Origin: Paragordius varius
Taxonomy: Eukaryota > Nematomorpha
Direction: 5' to 3'
DNA length: 64,000 bases
Assembly (NCBI GenBank): GCA_964247055.1
Contig: OZ176051.1
Span: 10,602,001 to 10,666,000 of the forward strand
Below, piece after piece: positions 42,801 through 57,100 of this stretch. A program made the position numbers and the translations under genes. The number at the start of each line of letters is the position of its first letter. Position 1 is the stretch's first letter. The notes below the pieces were generated by a model, which saw only the letters and a list, made by a program, of their open reading frames with translations, did not search any database and was not told where the DNA came from.

Positions 42801-45800
42801 TCTTCCATATCCCTACGATATGTGTTATGAAGCCAAACAATTTCATTTCTTCTAGAGTCACCAACACCGGCTCCTTTAGATCCACCCATATCTTTTACGG
42901 TAAAGATTTGATTTCCGCTTACTACCCATGTGATAAGGCCATTTTTGCGCTCTAATTCAATCTTTTCTGGTCTAATATTTGTATATACGGACAATTATAA
43001 ATGCGGTTAAAAAATCTCGATTTTTATATCCCTAAATCAGTGGTGTTACCAGAAAGGGGGTATAGAAAATCTAAGGGGAGGGGGGGGGGGCGAATAATTA
43101 AGGAAAACGTAAATTTATGTTGATTGACATAATTTTTATTATTATTTTATTTAATTTAAATTAAATTTATAGTATTGGGAAGAATCATTGTTTGTTAACA
43201 CACATATTTCTCTAATCATTTTTTCTTACTAAATATTAAAAATAAAATAGCGTTTAAAAAGCTAAAAATAAAAATGTTTTAATAAATTTTGCATTTTTAT
43301 AGTCGTTTTTTTTGGAGAAGAGGAGTGCGGGGGGAGGCACAAGATTTTTTTCTCAATTGGTGGGATGAAAAAAAAACGGTTGGGAACCACTTCCCTAAAT
43401 GTTTTGACCAAAATGAATATTTATTTCAAATATTTTCATATCATTTTTTGCGTTAAGCAAATGTATTACATGAAATCCGGAATGGGTTCATCAATTACAT
43501 CTCTAATGGTATAATTTCCGGTTTCCGTTACTATATCACACATGTCTGGGATTGCTACATGTAAGTATATGTATATACAATATTTAATTCAAAATATATG
43601 AAAAAATAAATTATTTTCCAATGAATTTGTAATAAATATCTTTACGCATTGGGGTTGTGGTTAGCGTAGGGACAGTTGGAGTCGTAACTGTAGTTGTTTT
43701 TTCGGATGTTGCTAAAAAAATAATTGATTCAGAGAAAAGGTAAATTGCTTTTAACCTCTGTATTTTGAAAGCCTTATTAGGACAGTTACGGATTTATTAG
43801 TAAAAATATTTTAGTTAAATCTCAATGATTTCAACGTCTTTTTTATTCACTTTTATTTGCGGTTAGATCAATTATTTGGAAATATAACCATATGCATTTA
43901 TTTTGATTGAATAATTAACTTAAAATAAAATTTACTGCCAAATAAAATCACTTTAGAAGTGTAAGTTTATAAATATCCTGGTTTTGTAGATAATATTATT
44001 ATAGTAAAGTGTTGTGTTCAAGAACCCTGATCAATCGAATTTATATAAATGGAAAATTAGTTACTTGTTTGAGACGACGTAGTTTTAGATGGTTGGCTGG
44101 TTGAAGTTGTATCACCAGATCCTGAACCACTCACTGTAGTGGATTCTGTTTCAATAGTTGTCGATTCTAACATAAACCAATGACGCATTAAAAATTAAAA
44201 AAAAACTGTCCCACAAAATTATATTAATTAATGGGAATAAAACTTTCATTTGGAAATAATATTTTACCCGAAGATGATAAAGTGGTTGATTTTGGTGTGG
44301 TAGATTTCGTGTCAAACTCTGCCCCAGTAGTGGATTGCGTCTCTGTAATAGTAGGTGTTGGGGTGGTAACCGATGGTGTAGGCATAGTGGTTGTCGTAAC
44401 TTTAATGACAAAAAGAAAAGAAAACAAAATTTTAACATAAATGTTATTTGGGAAATTATTTATTATAATTAAAAGAAAAAAATAAAGCTATTTTGCATAC
44501 ATGGGGAGCATTCCTCCAATAAAATTTTGAATGTATGTTTCCCAGTTTTAACGATTCTGAAGTCGCCATAAATAAGCGTTATGAATTTTGGTAATATTTG
44601 GCCATTACTGCCAATTATTTGAATACCGTCCGTGCCTTGGACAATGGTATCCTATATAATAATAAAATAATAAATATATAAAAAACCCTTCACATAATTA
44701 ATTTAATTTTTCTCTGCTAAAATTATTTTTTTCAATAAATCCCTTTATCAAAAACCATTATAATGATTATATTAACAATTTTTACATCGATTTTAGTATT
44801 TATTTTAAAACATTGATCGTGCTTCTCAAGTTAAATCATTTAAAAACCAGAAAAATATTTGCCTAAACAACATCGCTACCCAAAGAGCCTAGTGTAATTA
44901 AGATACTTTTCTAAAGCAGATAACCTTATATTTAGGATGTTAAGCAAATACAATTTTTAGATTGTGTTACATAAATTATATAATTGATTCTCCATACATA
45001 CCTGGTTTAGAGTTGTCATAGGAATAAAGCATGTCACCGAAGGGGTAGACACTAATTCAACAGCGCAAAGTTCAATGGGGGAAACCATTGTATTGTTTAT
45101 AATTATTTTGAGCTGTGGAATATATATATATATAACTAAATATTCTGCTTTATGAGATACGGAATTAACTAACTTTTACTTTAAAAAATTTTAGATTTGT
45201 AATAAATAAAACAAAATCAGGTGTTCATATAAAAGCTACTTACATCACTTTCAATAACGGTATTATTGTATTTGTTATCAGCATTATTGTTTTTGTGCGT
45301 GAATGAAAATCGTTCTAGCCATACGATTTGATCTGTTTGAGTACTTGGTACTTCAGATAAGTTTTTCATTTTTGGAATGTAAATGTCTTCCGCTGATATG
45401 GGCCAATAAACTAGATCCATAGTGCGTTCAAGGTAGACTTGTTCCTCGCTATATAAAACAAAATAAATCGATAGTTATTTTTAGACTATGTAAATGTCAA
45501 GTATTTTCCTAAATTAGCGTATATGGTTTCAAAAAAGGAATTATATTCAAAACTTTATAAAAAGACCCGCAAGTTTTTAATTATTATATTTAATAAACGA
45601 TTAAAAATCTAAGCTAGAGCTACATTTTTTGACCTAAGAATAAGTTTCCAACTATTGCCGCTATCAAATTTATAATATTGTCCAAAATTTTGTTGTTCCG
45701 AAGTTAAATTCCAAAATTAATAAAATTCTTATGGTTGAAATCATAAAAGGTAAAAATATTAAAGAGACTTACAATATAGCAGGTAAGGGTTTAATAAAGT

Positions 45801-47325
45801 CCCTGATCTTGTAGAATCCGGATTCCGTTACAGTGATACAAATTTCTTTGTGATCTAAGAATGTTATCAAAAAATAAAAACAAATAAAAATAAAAAGTTA
45901 AAGTCTTAAAAAGTGGATAAAAAATTAATTTTCATACCAACAAAAATGGTGGTTTGAGTGGATTGTGTTGTCGTAATGGTTTCCAATGATGTGCCTAAAA
46001 AATTGTATTGAAATTTTTGTATAAATCTTATTAATTTTGCTCAATTTTTTTAAAAAAATAAAAAAAATACTTTGCGTTGTAGTTACGCTGGGAGTTGTTG
46101 AAAATCCAGAACCAGAGCCAGAGCCTAAGTAAGGGATAAAAATATTAAAAAAACTCAAAACAAATTTAGTTAATAAAAACGTAAAATGGGTTATTTTTAA
46201 TAAATATCTAAAAATCTTATTGTAAAGTAAGATGTAAACCTGTGGTGCTTGCACTGGAAGGTGTGGTTGAGAATCCTAAATCATACCGAAAAAAATATTT
46301 AATTGGAGCTAAACTATGCCAAAAATAAATTGAATATATATCAAACATTCTTTTAACTCAAAGTTTTTTATAAGTCTTAAAAAAATAAAAGTTAATGTTT
46401 TGAATGTTAATTATTACCAGTGGTTGTTGTATCCATTGAAATGGTAGTTTCTTCAGTTTTAACTGATGTTACAGTCGATTCCAAAGTTGTGGTGCCAGAT
46501 CCACTTTCTGTAAAATATTTAACATAATCAATATGTCTTTCTATAAACAGATTTTATAATTAATGTGATTTAATAAGTTATTTTATTAATTTGACACATA
46601 AATTTTATATTTCTTAATCATAGCCTTTAAAAAATGTTAGTTATTAAAATTCTTTGGGGCACATTGTCAAATACCTTTTTATACATACTAGTTAATCTCT
46701 AAATATCATTGGGTCAAAATTACCCCATATTCTTGCCAATGATAAAATTGTGGTCTTACATGTAATATTTATTCTGCTTAATATAGTTGTTTCAAATTTA
46801 TAAGTTAATGTGTAGACCTGTGGTGGTTGTATCAAATGGTGAAGGTGTCGTTTCTTGGGTTATAACTGATGTATCGGGTGATTCTTTGGTTGTGGTACCC
46901 GAGCCAGTTTCTAAAAAAATAATCGATAACATTATGAGTTGAACTATGAGAAAATTATCATTAGATATATCAATTAATGAGGCAAACAATCAAAAAATTA
47001 GGCTGGTCCAAATAAAAATCTTACTTTAAAAAATAAATTTTAAAAAACGGTTTATTATACGAGGAGATCATTTAAATAAATTTGATTATGTCTGAATTTC
47101 CATACTTTTAACTAAATATTTGTGTTTAAAAAAATTGCAAAAGTTTTAAACAAACCTTCAGTTGTTGTTGGGGTCGTGGTGGTCTCAACGGTGTCGGCTG
47201 AATAAGTCATAGTTGATTCAGTTGATGTCCCAGTGGTAGATTCTGATCCGGAACCAGATTCTAATGAATTTTATGAATTTTTTATTGCATAATTAATTTG
47301 TGGTTGAAAAAATATGGATTGCATA

Positions 47326-47359
<34 letters not shown>

Positions 47360-50300
47360 GTTAAGGTTATTCCTTTATTTGAATTTATATATAATAAGTT
47401 TAGGATCGTTTAAATAGTATGGTTGATATTTTTTTGAACAATCCTAAAACGCGTTTTATTACAAATAGATTTAGGTTTCGATCGAAATTAATACCATTCT
47501 ATAAAAACACCCAAATATACCAAAAATAATATGGTTTATTTCGATATGTCAGAAAATAGAGCTGAATTAATTAGCACTTATATACAATTATCTGGCTGAA
47601 TTTTAAGGGACCTTTAAAATATGGATAAGTTTTAACCATAATTAAAGGCCTTGCCAGTTTATATTTACTCTGCTTTTTTAAGTTGCTCCCATAAAAGAAA
47701 CTTTAAACTAAATCATTTTTAAATATTTCCAAAAAAGATTTAAAATTAATGGCAAATATTTATAAACCTTCAGTGGTTGTTGGACTAGTTGTGGTATCAA
47801 CGGTATCAGCTGAATAAGTCATCGTGGACTGAGTTGGTGTTACGCTTGTAGATTCAGATCCGGAGCCAGAATCTAATGAAATTTATATATTTTTTATTGC
47901 ATAATAAATTTGTGGTTAAAAAAATGGGATGCATTGCATAATTTTTTAATTGTTAAGGTTTCTGCTTTATAAATCATAAATTTAAGACCGTTTAAATAGA
48001 TCTATGGTTGATATTTTTTTAAACAATCCTAAAACGCGTTTTATTACAAATAGATGTAAGTTTCGATCAAATCAAATGCCATTCTATAAAAACACCCAAA
48101 TATAATAGAAATATGGTTATGAGATTTTGATATGTTAGCAAATAGACCTGAATCAATAATAACAATCTTATATAGATTTATTTGGAATGGATCTTTAAAA
48201 TATGCATAAGTTTTAAGCATAATTAAATGCTTTGCTAGTTTAAATTTACTATTTTATGCTACTTTAAAAAAAACTTCAAACTAAATTATTTTTATAAACC
48301 TTCAGTGGTTGTTGGGGTCGTTGTAGTATCAACGGTATCAGCTGAATAAGTCATGGTTGATGAAGTTGGCGTTCCGGTTGTGGATTCAGATCCAGAGCCA
48401 GATTCTGATTAGTTTATTAATTAATTTTGGTAAAATAATTTTTGTAAAATTCGCACTAATATATACAGTATGCATTTTAATGGTTGCTTATTTCACAATA
48501 TAGTTGGGCAATTCGCAACATAGTAGTGTATGGAAAAACAACAAAGTGTTGAATGAACAATTATTTTCTTTCTTTTTTCAATACACTACTGTGCTTTGCT
48601 ATAGTGTGAAATAAGCAACCATTGAAATCCATACTGTATTTAACGGTTGTGGAACGGGAATCGAAAATCTTTAATGATCCTTGCAAAAATATATTCTGGA
48701 AAGTTAAAGTTGTTAATTTATATGAGTTAATGATAGTTTTAGATCTATGTTAGATATATCCGATTTTTTTGAATAACATAGCTGTTGACAGCAACACATT
48801 TATTAGTAAAATATTGCAGCAAAAAACGATTATGTTTAATAAATTCATAGTATTAGGAATGTTCATGAAAATAAACCAGATAAATTTGAAGCATTTGCTT
48901 TAGATAACATGATCTAATTATTGACTGGATTATTAACGGATTAGTTTATAAATGCTATGCAATTTTGCATAAATTAATTTTTGTTGACATTACAAGTTAA
49001 ATATTCGGCTAAATAATATAATTAACTATAATCTTAATAATGATACATAAAACTTTTTCTATAACTAAAACACAATAACCTGGCAAAGTTTATACCTTCG
49101 GTCGTCGTTTGGGTCGTGGTCTCAACGGTATCAGCTGAATAAGTCATGGTTAATTGAGTTGGTGTTACGGTTGTCGACTCAGATCCGGAGCCAGATTCTA
49201 ATTGATTTATAATTTTAGCTGTTTTTTGTTAAATAACTTGACTAAAAAATAGGATGCTTTTTGTAAAAATTATCGGGGCCCAAATTTTAAATTACCTCCA
49301 AGTTTTTCGAAAGCCAAATTAAAGCCATATCAGTTCACAAAACCTTATCATTGTTAACATCATACCAATAATTTGTTACGAAATTTAATCCTACTGTTTT
49401 TAAAAAAGTACCGTATACATATCAAACTTCCTAGGTGGTATAACCTTAAAAAAGAGAGTAGAAGTAGAAATGGTTTATACCTTCAGTCGTGGTTGGGATA
49501 GTTGTGGTATCAACGGTGTCTGCTGAGTATGTCATGGTTGATTGAGTTGGTGTTGCGGTTGTTGATTCAGATCCAGATCCCGATTCTAAATATTTTAGAA
49601 TTTTAGCTTTTTTGTTAACTTGAAAAGCATGCTTTATAAAAATTAATCTCGAGCTCCGCAGTTTTAACGGATCTCAAGCTTCCCAAAAGCCAAATTAAAG
49701 CCATATCTTTCCTTTAAGATCCTAATTCTAAATAATTCTTACAAATTCGATTAATTCCTGGATTGAAATCTATTTTTCTTAGAAATTTGATTAATTCCTG
49801 GAATCCTTAAAAAAATAAAAAAATAGAGTTTTAACCTTCAGTAGTGGTTGGGATGGTTGTGGTATCAACGGTGTCTGCTGAGTATGTCATGGTTGATTGA
49901 GTTGGTGTTGCAGTTGTCGATTCAGATCCGGAGCCAGACTCTTAAATATGAACATTATTTAATGATTAACCGCATTTTATCAAGGGGGGGGGGGAATAAA
50001 AAATAGGTAAACATCCGATAGGGTTATATGAACAATTAAGAGTGTAAAAGTTAAGTTAATATTTATTTATGTTTTTAGTTTATAATTATTTTAAGATCTA
50101 TGTTTGCATTGGTTCATGGTTAACCTGAATTTAAATGGATGCTTTTACCAGTTTAAAATCATGCAATACAGCAAAAAACTACTAATTTTTTTACCTAAGA
50201 TAACTTCCATTTTTTAGAAAATTAAAACGTTAATTTTATTGCTTTGTATAACTCGTTAATAACAAGCTTTCTAAGTAGACTCAATTTTCACTCTTATCTT

Positions 50301-53300
50301 AAATGATTACAAAATATTGTTAATTTTCATTTTAAATGTATTGATAATCATTCCCAAAGCATTTTTTATTAAAATACCTATTAGATAACTTTTTGCTCCA
50401 AAAGTTAGACAATAACGCGAAAAAAAGTCGTTTCTCTATCAAAAATATAATGTATTTCCATTTGTCTTAAAATATTAATAGCCATTTTAAAAAAGTTACA
50501 AAAAAGGTCCAAAGTTTATACCTTCTGTGGTCGTGGGGGTCGTTGTGGTATCAACTGTATCAGCTGAGTATGTCATCGTTGATTCAGTTGGAGTGCCGGT
50601 TGTCGATTCAGATCCGGAGCCAGAATCTAATTCGTATAATAAATTTAGCTTTGTGTTTTTTACCCCACTGTTAATTTATTTAAACAGACCATTTAAAAGT
50701 TTATCAAAGGATAGAATAATAAAACAGTATATATTTTATTTGTCTAAAATTATATCATCATGAAACTCTAAATATATTGCTAAAACTTTATTAATTAATT
50801 TTTTTAAAAGATATTATATAAAACCCTAGACTCCTAGTTTATATCTTAGCATCTCCAAAAAACACTTAAATATCAAAGGATACCCTCTGTGGTCGTTGGG
50901 GTCGTTGTGGTATCAACGGTATCAGCTGAGTATGTCATCGTGGATTCAGTTGGTGTGCCGGTTGTCGATTCAGATCCAGAATCTATTTTAGAAAATAATA
51001 ATTTTATGTGGAAAATAGAAATCATTTAATAAATTATTGTATTGATGGCATGCGTGTTAAAAATAGATGGCGATGATTTTATCAATGCTTTTTAAGAAAA
51101 TGATAACTTTGTATAAAAACAAATCGATAGCTTTATATGTGTGAAATTAATGATTTAAGTATAAGCCCAATCAAGTGGAAAAAGTAATTTATTTTCAAAC
51201 CTGTCGTGGTTGTATCAAATGGTGAGGGAGTTGTACTTTCGGTTACAACTGATGTTTGAGGCGACTTCATAGTTGTGGAGCCAGACCCAGTTTCTATAAA
51301 AAATAACTTATTTATTAATTTTATTATGATTAAAATATCTTCTTGCAGTTTAAATAAGGGTTAAAAACCAAAGAGGTTATTATTGCGTTGGCATCCCTGC
51401 CTGCCACTACTTATAAGACCAGCCAAATACTTTTGATATGTTAATGAAGTGTTTACTTTATAAATATATGGTGTTAAATGAATTTTATCTTAAAAATCAT
51501 CAAATTAATTCAAACGGTTAACTTCATAATAACCACTTTCTTACATTTGTCTTAACGATGACAGTTTATGACCTCGTATGATGAAATTAAAAACCTTTTA
51601 ATATTTAATTTTCAACGCTTTATAAATTTAACCTTAATCGGAATCGAATTATACAAGAAATACTTATAATAATTTATAACCTTCAGTCGTGGTTGGGGTC
51701 GTTGTGGTATCAACGGTGTCAGCTGAATAGGTCATGGTTGATTGAGTTGGTGTTGCAGTTGTCGATTCAGATCCAGATCCAGATTCTAATTAGTTCAAAA
51801 TTTTAGCTTTATATTTGACTGGATAGCTTTTTTTAAACATATAATCGGGCCCAGCAAAATTTAAATGAAGATGTATATTTATTCAAAAACCAAGTTACAA
51901 CAATATCTCTTCATTTTCTTTTATATAAACTAACATAATTATTCTAAATATGTTGCTTAGAACTGTAATTTAACTGTTTTTTTGAGAAATTTAGCTTCCT
52001 AGCTATTAAAGCCTTAAAAGTCAAAAATAGAATTTTTTACCTTCTGTTGTTGTGGGGGTCGTTGTCGTATCAACGGTGGAAGAGTAGGTCGTGGTTGACT
52101 GAGTTGATGTTTCGGTTGTAGACTCAGATCCCGAGCCAGAATCTGTTAAATAAAATATATTGTAAAAATGAACATTAATTAAAGAACCAATTTAATAAAT
52201 GGTAGTGAAATTAAAAAGTTTTGGACGGTACACTTTTTGTTCGGTATAGTCTAACTTTATAAGTTTGCTTAGGATCATGAATCACTGCAATCATAGGTAG
52301 TCAGACCGGTTTTATCTTACCGGTAAAAAACCCAGCCTTACCCATAAAATTCTTAGCGGTGTTTATTTAATAATTTTTCCATATTTTCATAATCGGAATT
52401 TAAATGTATAGCAAAGATTGGTAACCTTCAGTCGTTGTTGGGGTCGTTGTGGTATCGGTGTCAGCTGAATATGTCATGGTTGACTGAGTTGGTGTTCCGG
52501 TTGTGGATTCAGATCCAGAACCAGATTCTATTTCAAAAACAAATTTATTAAAACTTAAACCATTATTTCACTACCAGTCCGGACTTTTAACATTCTTTTT
52601 ATTCATGCAAAAGCGAGTTTAAAATTTATAGTTTAGGTTTATAACCTTCAGTTGTCGTTAGGGTGGTTGTGGTATCAACGGTATCAGCCGAATATGTCAT
52701 GGTTGACTGAGTTGGTGTTCCGGTTGTGGATTCAGATCCAGAACCAGATTCTATTTCAAAAACAAGTTAATTAAAATTTAGTTAATGAATGTTATGTGAT
52801 GGCATAAATATTGAAAATTGTCAAAGATCCTTTCAAAACATATTGTGAAAAATGAGAGTTTGACTCTGCATAAAACCATTATTTCACTGACAGGCGGACT
52901 TTTTGAATTTTTTTTACTCACTCAAAAGAGTATTTAAAAATTTAGTAAAGGCTTATAACCTTCAGTTGTCGTTAGGGTGGTTGTGGTATCAACGGTATCA
53001 GCTGAATAAGTCATCGTTGATTGAGTTGGTGTTCCGGTTGTAGATTCAGAACCAGATCCGGACTCTAATTAATTTAATTTAAATAATAGTTATTGTCAAT
53101 TAATTCATTAATGATATTATAAAATATATTTTGTTATGTGGTGGCATGTATTTAAAATATTTATTTATAAAACAACGGTTCCCGGTTGCTTTACATATCA
53201 TTTCTTAATGAAACAGAACAATGTTATTAATAATGTAAATCGAAAAAGAGTTAATACAAATTTTATCGTACTAAAATTAGACTCTATCTAAATCAATCAT

Positions 53301-54131
53301 CGATTTTAATTCTAATTTATATAATTACCAGTTGTGGTTGAGGAGGCAAGAGGAGTTGTAGTAACAGGTTCAGCTAAAACAGTATAAAATGCTTATATTT
53401 GAGACCGTTATGGAATTAAAAAACCACAAATGCTTATTCGTTGGCATTGTGATGACTATAAATATTATTCGAAACAAAATAAATCCAAATTTATCTTTCT
53501 TATGGCTCTTGTAATATCTAAAATGATTTAATTATTTAATAAAATGCATCAGCTTTTATCATTTGAAAGGCAAAAAATAAAATTATTTTAAGGGTTTAAG
53601 TTTTAAGTCTTGTACATGTATCTGCTCGTTAGAAAGAAAATTGGTGTTTATACGCCATGATAGATAATGAATTCGCAGAATATTATGCTAGAAGATTTTA
53701 AATCGTAAAGTGAAATATATGCACCAAAAAATATAATGGATTAGTAATAAAATAGAAAAAATTAGCGATAAATCCAATTAAACTTTAAAATTAAAAGGTT
53801 GACGGTTTTTCTGAAATTTCAGATGAAATTACCAATAATTTTGAGTAATGTGTAATAGATAATAAATTTTTTAATAATAAAAAACCTTAAAGTATAGTCC
53901 TTTTTAAATTCATTAACTTTGTTTCCAGGTATAAGTGCATTTGGGAGAAAATAAAATTTTGCGGTTTTATCATGGATTAAAATATTTGAAAATAATTTTA
54001 TCATTCCATTGAGCATTGGATTAGTTATAAAAAGTATCATTAGGTGTATGCCACACACTTAGTTTGGAAAATATTTAGATAATCCCCTCAAAAATTTAAT
54101 AATGAGTTGAACATAGATAAATACCTTATGT

Positions 54132-54169
<38 letters not shown>

Positions 54170-57100
54170 AAAGTAATTAATAAGGGCTTCGCTACTTTAA
54201 AAATTCTAAATTTATTACATTTATTTGAAATTTCTTAAAAAGTTTTAAAATTAAATTTTAACAAAAACCTGGTGAGGATGTTGTTTCTTCAGTTATAACT
54301 GACGTTACAGGCGACTCCATTGTTGTTGACTCAGACCCAGCTATATTTATAATAAAAGTTTAACAATTGAGGTGTGGTTATTTATTAATTATTTTTACCT
54401 ATATTCAAAAATAAAATTGTCCTAAATATTAAATAATACCAGTTGTGGATGAAGATATGACTGGGGATGATGTTGTATCTCCAGATCCTGAATCTAATTG
54501 CACAATTATTAAAGATTAAAATAAGTAAAAGTCTAAGAGGTGGTGTATCATCTAATTTATATTTAAATTATATCAATCTTAATTTGCCATGCAAAATGAA
54601 GAGCAGACAAGTATTAAGCAACATAAGCTTAACCCATTTTTATTTGTGCTTTTTTGCTTATAACATTTAATAATTTTGGTTATAATTTGATATTATCTGA
54701 ACCAAGAACTCAATGAGAAATATTTTAGTCTATAGTTATAACTACTATAAACTGAAGACTGATACATGGTGTTATAATGTTAAGCGGATGCGAAATAGTT
54801 TTATTATTTAAAAGCTGGAATACCAGTTGTGGTTGTGTCAAGAGAAGGCGTGGTTCCTTCACTTCCTATTGTCGTTTCAGGGGTAGTTTCAATAGTTGTA
54901 CTTGTGGACCCTGACCCAGATTCTATTGTAAGTTTTGAATATTATTATACATTCTCATGTAATATATTTTGTCGATATAAAGTTTTTACTATGATATTAT
55001 AAATGATATACCATTTACAGTTCAAATTTACCCTTGAACAATTCAAATTCCCCTTCAAACAAAAATTCAAATTCACTCTAAAATTAAATTATGTGTTTTC
55101 AAACTAATATAACTCATTATTAATATAAAATATATTTTATGGCCTAATTAATTATGTTTTTAGTATTATTTTAATTTAAAACAAAAAATTTTATTTTTTT
55201 AAAATATATTAAAAAATAGGTAATTTTTAATCAAAAAACATGTTATTTATATGAGGGTGATTTTGAATTTGAATCAAGGGTGAATTTAAACTATAAATGG
55301 TACATTCTGCGAAAAAATAAATTTTAATAATTTACCTTCGGTTGTAGTTATAACAGAAGGAGTGGATGTCATTGTTGAGGCTGTGGAAGTTTCGGAACTA
55401 GTTGACGCTGAAACAGTTGAGGTGGAATCTATTGGCCCTAATAATGAATTTCTATAACATTGGCCAAATGCATTAAAGTATGAAGAACTATTTTTTAAAA
55501 TGCTGTTTTTCATTTTTTATTTTTAGATTATTATGCAATTATTCATAAAAGGTAATTCTTACAAATCATATAATCAAAGATTTGTTTAAATTTTGCGAAT
55601 TATACCTGTCGTTGTTGAGTTATATGATGCAGGTGTTGTATCTTCAGTAATGACGGATGTTTTTGGCGACGTTACAGTAGTTGTAGATAAGCCAGAACCT
55701 CCATCTATTACAAAAAATTATTTAAATATTCCCAATTTTTTTGAAAAATTTTTGACATTTTTTTATCAAGCAAACCTTGAGTTGTTGTGGACTCTTGGGA
55801 TACTGTTGTGGATTCAGAACCTAAAAATATTTATATCTTATTTAACCCTGTTAATGAAGAATTCTTTATAATATTTGTAATAATTTATCTTGTAAAAAAA
55901 ATAATAATCTTATTTTATTGCAAAACCATTTAGTCTGTCTCATTATCTAATAATTTATATTGTCAAAATCATTGTTTTGAGCTAACAGAATCATGTCGAA
56001 ATTTCAAAAAAACTACTAATCATTTGAGAAATTTGTATTAATAGAGTTAAACTATAAATATGCCAAATATTCCTAAAATATATTTTTTTATCAGATTTAA
56101 TAAAAAGCAGGATAATATTTTGCTTATAGTTACTCGGTACCACGGTGAAAATTAAAATTTATCCAAATTAACTGCTTTATATTTAAACTTTATTTTATTA
56201 TATTGTAAGGTTATAATCCGTTATATTCTTAATATATTTAATTCCATACTGCTTTCTGTGGTTGTCACTGTAATTGTTGAACTTTCTGTTGGGGAAACGG
56301 TGGTTGTACCTTTTTAATATAACATTATTTAAAATCATTCATATTTATTGATATAATTATATATCTATAAAATTCAATACTTTCGATAGATGGTGTGATT
56401 GGACAATCTGGGTTAGCTGTGGTTGTTTGAACAAAAGTAGTTGCTAAAAATATTTTTTATAAAATTAAGCGTACGATAATAATACAGTAAAAATAAAAAT
56501 TATACTATGGACAAAACGTAATAATACAAAAACAAATATTTTTTTTTAATAGACAACCCTACTTTTTTAACCTTAATTTTTCCTGACAACAATAAGTAAT
56601 AATTAAATAAATTGAATTTGAAAAAATATGGTTGTCTTGTAAAAAAATTTGTCCTTACATTTTTACATTTTCTCGGTATAATTCATTTTTTTAATAATTA
56701 CTTTCCACGGTTGAGGAAATTGTTGATTCTGTTGATGTTATGGGACTGGTCGTAGACGATTCCTCTTGTGGAGTTGTTGAAAGAGTTGTAGTATCTTCTG
56801 AAACTATAGATAAAAATACACGAATCATAATTATGACAATGTGCCAGTTTTGGGATATGTTTTAGAGACTCAAAATTATTTTTATATGAAATGAATGATA
56901 GCAATCAAATCAAATAAAATTTGGGAGGCCTAATAAAATAAAAATGTATTAAGCATCAGATGCATATCAACATTAATATATTAATACTCCTAACAATTTG
57001 GTTTTACTAAAAGGTAAATATTCAACATTTTTAATCTAAATCATGCAACATCGCTATGTAAGCTATTTGAATATCACTGATTTTCATAAAAGATCATCAA

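Noticed and set aside
44151-44438. Overlapping frames on both strands around 44.2-44.4 kb
   Set aside because: Only the minus-strand Thr-rich exon 44268-44399 fits splice sites and phase; the others are shadows.
53819-54058. 79-codon minus frame in the long intron
   Set aside because: There is no Thr-rich or module signature, no matching splice phase, and AT-driven composition.
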